From: an uncultured Flavobacteriaceae bacterium
GTDB lineage: Bacteria; Bacteroidota; Bacteroidia; Flavobacteriales; Flavobacteriaceae
Assembly: GCA_938010765.1 (NCBI GenBank)
Contig: CALLVX010000072.1
Span: 1 to 64,000 of the forward strand
Reading direction: 5' to 3'
Length of the DNA stretch: 64,000 bases
The position numbers were made by a program, and so were the translations under genes. Below, in pieces: positions 10,174-20,589 of this stretch. Each line of letters begins with the position of its first letter. Position 1 is the stretch's first letter. The notes under the pieces were generated by a model, which saw only the letters and a list, made by a program, of their open reading frames with translations, had not been told where the DNA came from and did no database searches.

Positions 10174-12024
10174 ATGCTAAAGGATCGCCACATTCGGACG
10201 ACCAGTTACCTTGTTAAACAACTACCGAAGGCCACTGCTTTTTTGAATAGCGAGTTGGAGGTTGCCCATGCTTCGGACAAGTGGATCGATTATTTCAACT
10301 TCGAAGATCGGAATGTTTTTGGCAGAAAAGTCGTTGATCTTTTTGGTGCTGCAGGAAAAGCGTGGCAAAAAACCTTTAAGGAATGCCTTAAAGGCATTAG
10401 CAGTGGTACTACAGTTGAACATTACACAAACACGGATCAAAAAGAATGTTGGTTCGAACAGACCATTATTCCTTGGTACGATGAGCAAGAGAATGTAATC
10501 GGCGTAATTTTCCAAATTGAGGACGTTACAGAAAGCGTGGTACACCAACTAGAGCTCGATAGGTTACACTTACTTTACAATGCAAAAACAGAAATTGCCA
10601 AAATAGGAAGCTGGAATTATGATCTTGCAGATCAAAAGCTTACTTGGAGCAAGATGACCAAACGAATTCACGAAGTAGCCGATGATTTTGTTCCCAACAT
10701 CGACACCAGTATCAATTTCTATAAGCAAGGGTATAGCCGAAATACGATTTCAATGGCCATGGAAAAAGCGATGCGAGAAGGCGTGCCATGGAACGTGAAA
10801 TTACAAATCGTTACCGCAAAAGGAAATGTAAAATGGGTAATTGCCGCCGGCAAACCCCTATTTAAAAATAATATTCTTGTAGGCATTCTAGGAACTTTCC
10901 AGGACATCAACGCCCAGGTTATCGCCGATTTAAAGACCAAGGAAAGTGAACGGCTTTTAAAAACTTTGATCGATGCCCTACCCCTGAACGTTTTCGTAAA
11001 GGACCTCAACTCTAACAAGATCCTTGTCAACAAGGCAGGATGTGAATACCTAGGTTTTAAAAACCCCAATTCGCTAATCGGCAAGAACGATTTTGATTTG
11101 TACCCCAAGGAAATAGCACAAGAATTTAGGGATGAGGACCTACAGGTAATGAACTCGCTCGAACCTATTTTGGGAAAAGAATGCATTACTATAAAGAAGG
11201 ATGGTAGTTCAACTACCCTACTAACTTCTAAAATTCCACTTGTAGGGAACGACGGTAAGGCAAGTGGACTAGTAGGCATAAGTCTAGATATTTCGGAACT
11301 AAAACAAAAAGAGGAAGAATTGCGAGATCTTATTAATGTAACCTCGTTGCAAAATAAAAAATTGGTGAATTTCGCCCACATCGTTTCGCATAACTTGCGT
11401 TCCCATTCTGCAAACTTTTCGATGCTGTTAGATTTTTTGGTAAATGAAGAGAATGGGGAAGAAAAAGAAAACATTACCAGAATGTTGGTCGAAGCCTCGG
11501 ACAATCTCTTGGAAACTTTGGAGAATTTAAATGAAGTGGTTGCGATCAACACAAATACCAATCTGGTCAAAAAACCAATTATGCTCAACGGTATGGTGAA
11601 AAAGGTTACTCAAAACCTTTCGGCTTTCCTTAAAAATAACCATGCCAAAATTATCAACGATGTATGTGAAAAAGTGGTAATTCCTGTAATACCGGCATAT
11701 CTTGAAAGTATTTTATTGAATTTTGTCACCAACGCAATCAAGTATAAAGAGCCTACACGAAATCCTATTATTCATCTTAACTGTTCTTTTGAAGAAAATT
11801 ATATGGTATTGGTCATCAAAGACAACGGTATGGGCATTGATCTAAAAAAATACGGAGACAAACTTTTCGGAATGTATAAAACCTTCCACAACAACAAAGA
11901 TGCAAGAGGTATTGGCCTTTATATTTCTAAAAATCAGATCGAGGCTATGGGCGGTAAAGTAACCGTCACCAGTAAGGTCGGGAAGGGGTCTACTTTCAAA
12001 TTATACTTCAATGAGAAAAATTAA
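10174..12024 (+). CDS. PAS-domain sensor histidine kinase
   Basis: Several PAS/PAC regions, HIVSHNLRSH H-box, DNGMGIDL and RGIGLYISK ATPase motifs. Confidence 0.9.
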   Translation: MLKDRHIRTTSYLVKQLPKATAFLNSELEVAHASDKWIDYFNFEDRNVFGRKVVDLFGAAGKAWQKTFKECLKGISSGTTVEHYTNTDQKECWFEQTIIPWYDEQENVIGVIFQIEDVTESVVHQLELDRLHLLYNAKTEIAKIGSWNYDLADQKLTWSKMTKRIHEVADDFVPNIDTSINFYKQGYSRNTISMAMEKAMREGVPWNVKLQIVTAKGNVKWVIAAGKPLFKNNILVGILGTFQDINAQVIADLKTKESERLLKTLIDALPLNVFVKDLNSNKILVNKAGCEYLGFKNPNSLIGKNDFDLYPKEIAQEFRDEDLQVMNSLEPILGKECITIKKDGSSTTLLTSKIPLVGNDGKASGLVGISLDISELKQKEEELRDLINVTSLQNKKLVNFAHIVSHNLRSHSANFSMLLDFLVNEENGEEKENITRMLVEASDNLLETLENLNEVVAINTNTNLVKKPIMLNGMVKKVTQNLSAFLKNNHAKIINDVCEKVVIPVIPAYLESILLNFVTNAIKYKEPTRNPIIHLNCSFEENYMVLVIKDNGMGIDLKKYGDKLFGMYKTFHNNKDARGIGLYISKNQIEAMGGKVTVTSKVGKGSTFKLYFNEKN

Positions 12025-12415
12025 CACCATATACATTATCGACGACGATCCTATTACCGTATTCGGCATTAAAAAGATACTGGGCACCGTAGTACAATGT
12101 GATACCTTGGCAACCTATGGCAACGGCAAGTTGGCACTAGAAGCTATTCAGGAACATTTGACCAACGAGTTGGCAATTCCCGATGTGATTTTTCTGGACA
12201 TTAATATGCCTATTATGGATGGATGGCAATTTTTGGAAGAATTCATATCGCTTCCCATAAATCATAAAGTTCGGGTCAATATTATCACCTCCTCGATCGA
12301 TACGGCCGATGTTGAAAACTGGGAACACTATCGTTCTCGTTCGCATCATTTGATTACTTTCAATAATAAACCTGTCAAAAAAGACAAGCTAGACCTGATT
12401 ACCAAACTCGCCTGA
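12011..12415 (+). CDS. single-domain response regulator (CheY-like)
   Basis: IYIIDDDPITVFGIK, VIFLDINMPIMDGWQFLEEF; overlaps the kinase gene by 14 bp. Confidence 0.9.
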   Translation: MRKINTIYIIDDDPITVFGIKKILGTVVQCDTLATYGNGKLALEAIQEHLTNELAIPDVIFLDINMPIMDGWQFLEEFISLPINHKVRVNIITSSIDTADVENWEHYRSRSHHLITFNNKPVKKDKLDLITKLA

Positions 12416-12469
12416 TGTCAAGAATTGTTTTTTCCTTAAATTTACAAGGCAATTAAAACAGCGAACCCC

Positions 12470-14218
12470 ATGAGGCTTTTTATCTTGCTAAGCATTTTCT
12501 TACTATTGGGCTGTGAAACCGAAACAGCCGACAAAGTAGCCGAATTCCCTACTCATTTCGAAAATTCAAAAGGTACCGAAACCGCTACCTATCTTCAAGT
12601 AGTCGATTTTTATATTCGGTTGGCCAAGAAATATCCTGAAATCAATTTTCAGACCATCGGAATGACCGATAGTGGCCACCCCCTGCATATTGTAACCTAT
12701 AACCCCGACGGAGATTTCAACTTCAATAAAATTAGTGAGGAAAAAACACTTATTCTCATTAACAATGGCATACATCCGGGAGAAAGTGATGGTATCGATG
12801 CCACCATGCTATTGTATCGGGATTTTGCTACCGGAAAATTAGACCCACCAAAAAATACGGTACTCGTTTCGATTCCTATCTACAATATAGGTGGAGCTTT
12901 AAATAGAAATTCGACCACCCGCACCAATCAAAATGGACCAATTTCGTATGGTTTTAGAGGCAATGCCAAAAACTACGACCTCAACAGGGATTTTATTAAA
13001 TCTGATACCGAAAATGCCAAATCGTTCGCTGAAATATTTCATTTGGTAAATCCTGATATTTTCATAGACAATCATGTAAGTAATGGTGCTGACTACCAGT
13101 ACACCCTTACTCATTTATTTACGCAACACAACAAATTAGGCGGGGAACTTGGAAGTTACCTGCATACAGAGATGATGCCGAAACTCGAAGATTCCCTTGC
13201 CCAAGCAAATTGGGATATTACGCCCTATGTGAACATTTTTAATCGGATACCGGAAACCGGGTTCTCCCAGTTTATTGATCATCCAAGGTATTCTACAGGT
13301 TATACCTCCCTTTGGAATACCTTGGGTATGATGGTAGAAACACATATGCTAAAGCCTTATGACAAAAGAGTAATGGGCACATACGAGTTGGTGTACCAAA
13401 TGATTGCGCTCGCCGAAACAGATGGTCCTCGAATTAAGGAACTACGAAAATCGGCAAGAAGTCGCCATGAAATATGGACCCACTATCCTACCCAATGGGC
13501 CATTGATACTACTCGTAGTAGTACCCTTAACTTTAAAGGATACGAAGCAGATACTTTAACAAGCGAAGTAACGGGGTTTCCTCGTTTAAAATACGACCGG
13601 GACAAACCCTTTACTAAAAAGGTTCGTTATCAAAATTATTTGATACCGACCGACTCCGTTGCCATTCCCGAAGCCTATATCTTGCGAAAGGGGTATAATC
13701 GAATCCTCGACCTTATGGAGCGTAATAAAATTGCATTCGAACCCTTGAAGCAAGATACTCTGTTGTTAGTTGAATCGTATCGAATTGACTCATATAAGAC
13801 CAGACGGCAGCCATATGAAGGGCACTACCCGCATTACAATACCAAAGTACTTTCGCGCAAAGAGAAAGTACTGTTCATAGAGGGGGATTACCTAATCCCG
13901 ACCGACCAACCTGGTATTCGATATTTATTGGAAACTTTAGAACCGGAGGCAACGGATTCTTTTTTTAACTGGAACTTCTTTGATGCTATTTTACAGGAAA
14001 AAGAAGGTTTTTCACCCTATGTTTTTGAGGATGAGGCAGCCAAACTACTTAAAGAGAATACCGTATTGAGAGATTCTTTTTTTAGTAAGAAAACCAATGA
14101 ACCCGAATTTGCAAAAAACTGGTACGCACAATTAGATTGGCTGTTCAAACACTCTCCCCATTATGAAAAGGCGCACCTGCAATATCCGGTCTATCGAATT
14201 CCTAGACTAGCCAAGTAG
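12470..14218 (+). CDS. M14 family metallopeptidase (zinc carboxypeptidase-like)
   Basis: Lipoprotein-like N-terminus; NNGIHPGESDG (HxxE), DNHVSNGADYQ. Confidence 0.85.
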   Translation: MRLFILLSIFLLLGCETETADKVAEFPTHFENSKGTETATYLQVVDFYIRLAKKYPEINFQTIGMTDSGHPLHIVTYNPDGDFNFNKISEEKTLILINNGIHPGESDGIDATMLLYRDFATGKLDPPKNTVLVSIPIYNIGGALNRNSTTRTNQNGPISYGFRGNAKNYDLNRDFIKSDTENAKSFAEIFHLVNPDIFIDNHVSNGADYQYTLTHLFTQHNKLGGELGSYLHTEMMPKLEDSLAQANWDITPYVNIFNRIPETGFSQFIDHPRYSTGYTSLWNTLGMMVETHMLKPYDKRVMGTYELVYQMIALAETDGPRIKELRKSARSRHEIWTHYPTQWAIDTTRSSTLNFKGYEADTLTSEVTGFPRLKYDRDKPFTKKVRYQNYLIPTDSVAIPEAYILRKGYNRILDLMERNKIAFEPLKQDTLLLVESYRIDSYKTRRQPYEGHYPHYNTKVLSRKEKVLFIEGDYLIPTDQPGIRYLLETLEPEATDSFFNWNFFDAILQEKEGFSPYVFEDEAAKLLKENTVLRDSFFSKKTNEPEFAKNWYAQLDWLFKHSPHYEKAHLQYPVYRIPRLAK

Positions 14219-14227
14219 TATCGTAGT

Positions 14228-14818
14228 TTATTCGTCTTCGAAGAGAATTTTAATATTGATATAGGAGTTTTCCAGTGCCTTTTTTATCTTAACGGGTCCT
14301 TTCCATTTCACCTTCTCTATTCCTTCGCTCTTTTGTCCCTCTAGTTTTCCTGCGAAGTTGGTGCGCATTGCGAACCAGTGCACTTCTTTCAATTTATAGA
14401 TACCATTTCTTTGAAAGATATGATAGGTTGTTTTAAGAAAATTCTCGATTTTTAGACCTTCTACCCCTGTTTCTTCCTCGACTTCACGAATAGCACATTC
14501 TTCAATAGTTTCTCCTTTATCTAACTTTCCTTTTGGCAAATCCCATTTATCATTTCTGTAGATGAACAATACTTTGCCTTTTTTATTAGTGACCACCCCG
14601 CCCGCTGCCGTTACCAATGGAATTTTTTTGCTGAACTTTTTTAAGATTTCCTCATGGTTCGGATGATAAATGTAGGCCGTTTCCAACTTATTCTTCTTAA
14701 GGGCTCTAATCGCTTCCTTTATAGAATCCGGATTCAGTGGAAAATATTCGCCGTTCACCGTTTCTGAAAGTTTATTTGTTAAAATCAGGGGCAATTCATT
14801 CACAAAAACTTTATACAT
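14228..14818 (-). CDS. NUDIX hydrolase
   Basis: Nudix box GKLDKGETIEECAIREVEEETGVEG; preferred start MYKVFVNELPL at 14818. Confidence 0.88.
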   Translation of the reverse strand: MYKVFVNELPLILTNKLSETVNGEYFPLNPDSIKEAIRALKKNKLETAYIYHPNHEEILKKFSKKIPLVTAAGGVVTNKKGKVLFIYRNDKWDLPKGKLDKGETIEECAIREVEEETGVEGLKIENFLKTTYHIFQRNGIYKLKEVHWFAMRTNFAGKLEGQKSEGIEKVKWKGPVKIKKALENSYINIKILFEDE

Positions 14819-14821
14819 TTG
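14814..14821 (+). promoter_or_regulatory. candidate -7 box (TACATTTG) for pyrE, lying over the NUDIX start codon
   Basis: Exact match to the Bacteroidota TAnnTTTG -7 consensus 4 bp before the pyrE ATG; no clear -33 TTTG seen. Confidence 0.4.
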
Positions 14822-14825
14822 CGCT

Positions 14826-15467
14826 ATGGTATTAGACAAGAATACAGCCAAAAAAACTGCTGAACTCCTTTTACAAATTAATGCAATAAAATTGAAACCC
14901 GAAAATCCATTTTCGTGGGCTTCTGGTTGGAAATCTCCTATCTACTGTGACAACAGAATCATACTTTCCTATCCCGCCATTCGCAACTATGTGCGCGAGG
15001 AAATGGCCAAATATGTTGAGTCGCTCTATGCCAAACCCGATGTAATCGCCGGCGTGGCTACCGGTGCCATTGGTGTTGGGGCCTTGGTAGCCGATTATAT
15101 GGGCCTTCCTTTTATTTACGTACGCCCCGAGCCAAAATCACATGGCAGGCAAAATCAGATAGAAGGTGTTTTAGAGGCCAACCAGACAGTGGTTGTAATC
15201 GAAGACCTTATCAGTACCGGAAAAAGCAGCCTAAATGCCGTTAATGCGCTTGAAGAAGCAGGTGCAAAAGTAAAAGGGATGATGGCTATTTTTTCGTATG
15301 GGTTCGCTGTGGCAGAAACCAATTTTGTTGAAAAAGAAGTAGAATTACATACGCTTAGCGACTACGAGCACTTGATTCAGCATGCCTCCGAAACCGATTA
15401 TATCAATGATGCGCAATTAAGTACTTTGATGGAGTGGCGCCAAAATCCATCCGAATGGAAAAAATAA
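14826..15467 (+). CDS. pyrE: orotate phosphoribosyltransferase
   Basis: FSWASGWKSPIYCDNR; VVVIEDLISTGKSS PRPP motif. Confidence 0.95.
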   Translation: MVLDKNTAKKTAELLLQINAIKLKPENPFSWASGWKSPIYCDNRIILSYPAIRNYVREEMAKYVESLYAKPDVIAGVATGAIGVGALVADYMGLPFIYVRPEPKSHGRQNQIEGVLEANQTVVVIEDLISTGKSSLNAVNALEEAGAKVKGMMAIFSYGFAVAETNFVEKEVELHTLSDYEHLIQHASETDYINDAQLSTLMEWRQNPSEWKK

Positions 15468-15471
15468 AAAA

Positions 15472-15864
15472 ATGCATATAGAAACTCCGAAAAAAACCGT
15501 TTCCAAAAGCCAAAAAGAAGTTTTTGAATTCCTGACCGATTTAAAAAACTTTGAACAACTAATGCCCGATTCGATCTCTAAATTCGAAGTATTGAACGAA
15601 GATCGCTTCTTATTTCAACTTTCTGGGATGCCAGAAATTGTTTTGGAACGCAAAGGGCAGTCTCCCGACCATCAAATCGTACTGGGAGCGGCAAGTGAGA
15701 AACTTCCATTTACACTCACGGCCGATATAAATTCGATGAATGACAATCAAAGCGAAGTGGCGCTTAGTTTTAGCGGTGAATTCAATGCAATGATGGCCAT
15801 GATGATTAAAAGTCCCATAACAAATTTTGTAAATACACTTATAGAGAACATGCATCGAATTTAG
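15472..15864 (+). CDS. SRPBCC-like (START/Bet v1 fold) protein
   Basis: 130 aa ORF; SQKEVFEFLTDLKNFEQLMPDSI..., typical SRPBCC pattern. Confidence 0.7.
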   Translation: MHIETPKKTVSKSQKEVFEFLTDLKNFEQLMPDSISKFEVLNEDRFLFQLSGMPEIVLERKGQSPDHQIVLGAASEKLPFTLTADINSMNDNQSEVALSFSGEFNAMMAMMIKSPITNFVNTLIENMHRI

Positions 15865-15889
15865 TTACGGCACCCTATCTTTTTAGGTC

Positions 15890-16618
15890 TTAGTAGAGCA
15901 TCTTGACTTCTTTAAGATCAAATTCCCTTGTTTCATTATTTTCCAACGAAACAAGTAATTTTCCTTCCAGGGAAACTCCTTTAACCATTCCCATAAAATT
16001 TTGGTTTTCAGCGGTAAAGACCATGGGTTTATCCTTGGCAAAAAGTACACTTTCGTACGCAACCTGCAAGGTTCGATCATCATTTGTGCCCAATTCCAAA
16101 AAACGTTCTTTCATATGACACAACAAAGAGTGCAATAGGCCCTCTAAAGGAATAGACTTGCCCAACAACAATTTCAACGAAGAAGCGTTTGGTAGGTTAA
16201 TGAAGTTGGTTTGATTCACATTAAGACCAATTCCGATGATAGTAGTTTCGATTTGGTGTCCTGAAAGCATGTTTTCGATAAGAATTCCACAAATTTTGGA
16301 AGTACCTGACAGAATGTCGTTAGGCCATTTGATTTGTAAATCAGGTACCCCAATTTTTTTTAAGGCATCATAAATGGCAAGCGACGTACACATGGTTAAC
16401 CGAAACTGATCTATGACAGGCAAAGGGGCGATTCTTTTTAAAACGCTAAACATAAGGTTTTTACCGGGTTCCGAATACCATTTAGCACCCATTTGACCCC
16501 GTCCTGATAGCTGCTCTTTGGCGACCACTACGGTAAAATCATCTAGTGGTCCCGAACGCAACAACCCTTTAAGGTGGGAGCTGGTAGAATCTATGGCATC
16601 AAGTTTGACTATTTTCAC
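15890..16618 (-). CDS. birA: biotin--[acetyl-CoA-carboxylase] ligase
   Basis: LDAIDSTSSHLK, SGRGQMGAKWYSEPGKNLMFSV, IKWPNDI, GIGLNVNQ. Confidence 0.93.
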   Translation of the reverse strand: MKIVKLDAIDSTSSHLKGLLRSGPLDDFTVVVAKEQLSGRGQMGAKWYSEPGKNLMFSVLKRIAPLPVIDQFRLTMCTSLAIYDALKKIGVPDLQIKWPNDILSGTSKICGILIENMLSGHQIETTIIGIGLNVNQTNFINLPNASSLKLLLGKSIPLEGLLHSLLCHMKERFLELGTNDDRTLQVAYESVLFAKDKPMVFTAENQNFMGMVKGVSLEGKLLVSLENNETREFDLKEVKMLY

Positions 16619-16685
16619 CTGAGAAAAGGTTAAGGAATCTTTAATCTATTATCAAAAAGGTAGGGCTAAAAGAACAAAAAAATAA

Positions 16686-16693
16686 TAACTTTG
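16686..16693 (+). promoter_or_regulatory. TAnnTTTG -7 box upstream of rsfS
   Basis: TAACTTTG, 20 bp before ATG. Confidence 0.45.
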
Positions 16694-16712
16694 TAAAAAT
16701 TAAAATTTTTGA

Positions 16713-17099
16713 ATGCAAAAAACGAGAGCGAGCGCAGATGAGCTAATTGCATTAATCTTAGAGGGAATCGAAGAAGTTAAAGGGCAACACATAAATTTAC
16801 TCGACCTTAGAGAAATAGAAAATACGGTATGTGACTACTTTATTATATGTAACGGAACTTCCAATACCCAAGTAAACGCGATAGTTGGGTCAATCCAAAA
16901 AACAGTTAGTAAGGCTATCAAAGACAAACCTTGGCATATTGAGGGTGAAGACAATGCCGAGTGGATTCTTATGGACTACGTCAACGTAGTGGTACATGTA
17001 TTCCAAAAACACATTAGAGAATTCTATGATATAGAGGGTCTTTGGGGTGACGCCAAGGTGACACGCATAGAAAGTGGTATAAATCAAACCTTGAAATAA
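16713..17099 (+). CDS. rsfS: ribosome silencing factor
   Basis: LLDLREIENTVCDYFIICNGTSNTQVNAI, EGEDNAEWILMDYVNVVVHVF. Confidence 0.93.
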   Translation: MQKTRASADELIALILEGIEEVKGQHINLLDLREIENTVCDYFIICNGTSNTQVNAIVGSIQKTVSKAIKDKPWHIEGEDNAEWILMDYVNVVVHVFQKHIREFYDIEGLWGDAKVTRIESGINQTLK

Positions 17100-17120
17100 T
17101 TTCTAGGTAAATAAAATATA

Positions 17121-19112
17121 ATGGCAAAAGAAAACAATTCAAATCCGAAAAAACCAAAATTTAGTTCATGGTGGATCTACGGATTGATCATCGTACTGAT
17201 ATTGGGCTTTCAATTATTGAACAGTGGTAATTTCGCAAGTACAAAGACCACTACCACTTCAGAATTACAAGAATTTTTGCGTAATGGTGATATCAGTAAG
17301 ATTTTAATCATCACCAATACCAACCAGGCCAAAGTATTCTTGACCGATGAAGCCTTGGCAAAAGACGTACATAAAGATGTATCTGAAAAATCCTTGTTAC
17401 CAACTACGGGAAATTTACCACAGTACATTTTGGATTTTGGGGATTTGCAAAATTTTGAAAAGCAAATTACCGACAGTAAAAAAGATAACAACCTAGATAC
17501 CGTGGTAGAATTCGACAAAGAGTCGAACCTACTTACAGATTTTCTGATCGGTATGCTTCCCTTTATTCTTATTTTCGGTATTTGGATCTACTTGATGCGA
17601 AGAATGTCCGGCGGTGGAGGCGGCGGTGCTGGAGGCCAAATTTTCAATATTGGTAAATCAAAAGCAAAACTTTTCGATGAGAAAACCGATACACGTACCT
17701 CGTTCAAAGATGTAGCAGGCCTAGAAGGCGCTAAAGAAGAAATCGAGGAAATCGTAGAATTTCTTAAACATCCTGATAAATATACTTCCCTTGGCGGTAA
17801 AATTCCTAAGGGTGCCTTATTGGTAGGCCCTCCTGGAACAGGAAAAACTTTATTGGCCAAAGCAGTTGCAGGAGAAGCGAAAGTTCCTTTCTTCTCGCTT
17901 TCTGGTTCTGATTTTGTTGAGATGTTCGTAGGGGTAGGTGCATCTAGAGTTCGTGATCTTTTCAAACAAGCCAAAGACAAATCACCGGCAATTATTTTCA
18001 TCGATGAAATTGATGCAATTGGTAGAGCCAGAGGCAAAAACAATTTTACCGGTTCAAACGACGAACGAGAAAACACCCTAAATCAATTACTGACCGAAAT
18101 GGACGGTTTTGGCACCAATACCAATGTTATCGTTCTTGCGGCTACAAACCGTGCCGACGTATTAGACAAGGCATTGATGCGAGCGGGAAGATTTGATCGT
18201 CAGATTTATGTAGACCTCCCGGATATTCGTGAGCGAAAAGAAATTTTCGAAGTTCATTTACGCCCGATCAAAACTGCTGAAACTTTAGACCTAGACTTTC
18301 TGGCAAGGCAAACTCCTGGATTTTCCGGAGCAGATATCGCCAATGTATGTAACGAAGCTGCGTTGATCGCCGCCCGAAAAGAGAAAAAGTCTGTCAACAA
18401 ACAAGATTTCCTTGATGCGGTCGACCGTATTGTGGGTGGACTTGAGAAAAAGAACAAGATAATTACTCCAGGAGAAAAGAAGACCATTGCCTATCACGAA
18501 GCAGGTCATGCCACTGTAAGTTGGATGTTAGAACATGCAGCGCCTTTGGTAAAGGTTACCATCGTACCCAGAGGACAATCATTGGGAGCAGCTTGGTATT
18601 TGCCCGAAGAACGTTTGATCGTGCGACCTGAACAGATGAAAGACGAAATGTGTGCTACCTTAGGAGGTAGAGCGGCAGAGAAGGTTATTTTCAATAAAAT
18701 TTCTACCGGAGCATTGAGTGATCTTGAAAAAGTAACCAAACAAGCAAGGGCCATGGTTACCGTATACGGTCTTAACGATGAAATAGGGAACCTTACGTAT
18801 TACGATTCATCTGGACAAAGTGATTATGGCTTCTCTAAACCTTACAGTGAAGATACAGCTCGAAAAATCGATGCGGAAATCTCTAAATTAATCGAAGAGC
18901 AATATGTTAGGGCGATTGAAGTACTTAATACCCACAAAGACAAATTGATTACTTTGGCAGAACGTCTTCTTGAAAAAGAAGTAATCTTCAAAGAAGATTT
19001 AGAGAAAATTTTCGGTAAAAGACCTTTTGAATCGGAAATTATCGAAGAGCCAGAAGCGCCGGTTTCTGAAACGCCCGATACCGCAAAGGAAATTAGTGAG
19101 GAAAATAAATAA
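17121..19112 (+). CDS. ftsH: ATP-dependent zinc metalloprotease FtsH
   Basis: [21 protein letters not shown]-type AGRFDRQ, HEAGH zinc motif. Confidence 0.97.
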   Translation: MAKENNSNPKKPKFSSWWIYGLIIVLILGFQLLNSGNFASTKTTTTSELQEFLRNGDISKILIITNTNQAKVFLTDEALAKDVHKDVSEKSLLPTTGNLPQYILDFGDLQNFEKQITDSKKDNNLDTVVEFDKESNLLTDFLIGMLPFILIFGIWIYLMRRMSGGGGGGAGGQIFNIGKSKAKLFDEKTDTRTSFKDVAGLEGAKEEIEEIVEFLKHPDKYTSLGGKIPKGALLVGPPGTGKTLLAKAVAGEAKVPFFSLSGSDFVEMFVGVGASRVRDLFKQAKDKSPAIIFIDEIDAIGRARGKNNFTGSNDERENTLNQLLTEMDGFGTNTNVIVLAATNRADVLDKALMRAGRFDRQIYVDLPDIRERKEIFEVHLRPIKTAETLDLDFLARQTPGFSGADIANVCNEAALIAARKEKKSVNKQDFLDAVDRIVGGLEKKNKIITPGEKKTIAYHEAGHATVSWMLEHAAPLVKVTIVPRGQSLGAAWYLPEERLIVRPEQMKDEMCATLGGRAAEKVIFNKISTGALSDLEKVTKQARAMVTVYGLNDEIGNLTYYDSSGQSDYGFSKPYSEDTARKIDAEISKLIEEQYVRAIEVLNTHKDKLITLAERLLEKEVIFKEDLEKIFGKRPFESEIIEEPEAPVSETPDTAKEISEENK

Positions 19113-19169
19113 CGGAATTTTCCGTTTTTATCTATTAATACAGAACATCGGTTTACATTTATAGCATCT

Positions 19170-19778
19170 ATGGGGCTATTGGATAAATTATTTGGAGGTG
19201 GCAAAAAAGTTTCCAAGGAAACGGCGGAAACTCGCGGGCAACATATGCCAGACCTCAACATTCCCGTTGATGAAAAATTTACCATCCATTTTAAAAAGAA
19301 CGGCGGTAAGTTTTTGTATTGCGATTCTTTTTCCGAAGTTTCACAGGCAATGACGAACATCCTATCTGAAAATGGATGGAATGAGCATCCGTTCTTTGTC
19401 TTGGACCCTAAGCTGAAAGACAGGTTCGGTAAGGAAAAAATAAGCTTCACCAGCAAGTCAAAGGAGAGCGAGGTTTTCTTTACCACATGTGAGCACCTAA
19501 TTGCCCAAAACGGCTCCATTTTGGTTTGTTCTAACCAGTTGATGGAAAAGAAACTGAACGAACTTCCCTCTAATATAATCGTGTTTGCAACTACAAGTCA
19601 GCTCGTCGAATCGATCGGGGAAGGCCTCAAAAAAATTAAAAAAAGATATGGTCATAGCATACCGGCCAATATTACAACTTTGAAGCATTTTCAAGCAAAC
19701 GAGGAAAATTCAGATGATTTCCTTACCTACGGTAGTAGTTCCAAAAATTTGTACCTTTTACTTTTGGAAGATCTATAA
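19170..19778 (+). CDS. LUD domain-containing protein
   Basis: 202 aa; weak LutB/LutC-like pattern and the common flavobacterial ftsH-LUD-cdsA order. Confidence 0.6.
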   Translation: MGLLDKLFGGGKKVSKETAETRGQHMPDLNIPVDEKFTIHFKKNGGKFLYCDSFSEVSQAMTNILSENGWNEHPFFVLDPKLKDRFGKEKISFTSKSKESEVFFTTCEHLIAQNGSILVCSNQLMEKKLNELPSNIIVFATTSQLVESIGEGLKKIKKRYGHSIPANITTLKHFQANEENSDDFLTYGSSSKNLYLLLLEDL

Positions 19779-19779
19779 T

Positions 19780-20589
19780 ATGAAGGAAGTCTTAAGACGC
19801 GCACTTACCGGGGCTGTTTTTATAGTATTTCTACTTTCTGCCATTTTCTTAAGTTCCGATGCATTCGATTTTCTTTTAATGATTTTCGGCCTTGCCTGTA
19901 TTTACGAGTACAAACGAATGGTAGGTCTTCGAGGGTACTATATTTTTCTAGCCTACCTTACGCTTTGGTGGGTTTTCATCTATCTGGTCAAAGAAAATGA
20001 TACCATACCGATCAATATTTTGATGGCGTTAACAATTATCGTAGATATTGCGCTACTTTACTATTTATTTTCAACAAACGGAAAGGAATTCAATACCTTC
20101 AAAAAATTCATAGCCGGGCTTTTTTATATCGGTGGTGGGTGTATATTCCTCACTATGATTCCGTACAAGAACAATGAGTTTGCCAAGTTCTTGATTATGG
20201 GTATTTTTATATTGATTTGGGTAAATGATTCATTTGCTTATCTCGTGGGGCGTACCATTGGACGCACCAAGCTATTCCCGGCCGTTTCCCCTAAAAAGAC
20301 CGTAGAAGGTGCGGTAGGCGGGTTGGTATTCGCGCTAGGAGCTGCCTATCTATTAGCACAATACGTGCCTACGATCAGTACTACACAGTGGTTGGCATTG
20401 GCATGTGTTATTGTTTTTGCCGGCAATCTAGGAGATCTGGTCGAGTCAAAACTAAAAAGAGTTGCGGGAGTAAAGGATAGTGGTGCCTTATTGCCCGGCC
20501 ATGGTGGAATGTTAGATCGTTTAGATAGTCTAGTATTCGCCGCCCCGTTTGCCTACTTAATTTTAAAAATATTTACGCATGTTTCATAG
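19780..20589 (+). CDS. cdsA: phosphatidate cytidylyltransferase
   Basis: GAVGGLVFALGAAY, VKDSGALLPGHGGMLDRLDSLVFAAP signature; start MKEVLRRALTG (ORF track extends it upstream). Confidence 0.94.
   Translation: MKEVLRRALTGAVFIVFLLSAIFLSSDAFDFLLMIFGLACIYEYKRMVGLRGYYIFLAYLTLWWVFIYLVKENDTIPINILMALTIIVDIALLYYLFSTNGKEFNTFKKFIAGLFYIGGGCIFLTMIPYKNNEFAKFLIMGIFILIWVNDSFAYLVGRTIGRTKLFPAVSPKKTVEGAVGGLVFALGAAYLLAQYVPTISTTQWLALACVIVFAGNLGDLVESKLKRVAGVKDSGALLPGHGGMLDRLDSLVFAAPFAYLILKIFTHVS

Noticed and set aside
10719-11588. 289-aa minus-strand ORF
   Set aside because: Fully antisense to a clear PAS histidine kinase; Ser/Phe/Leu-rich composition typical of a shadow ORF
17588-18076. 162-aa minus-strand ORF with proline run
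   Set aside because: Antisense to the ftsH glycine-rich and AAA region; shadow ORF
18842-19519. 225-aa minus-strand ORF across the ftsH/LUD junction
   Set aside because: Antisense to well-supported genes; no recognisable motif
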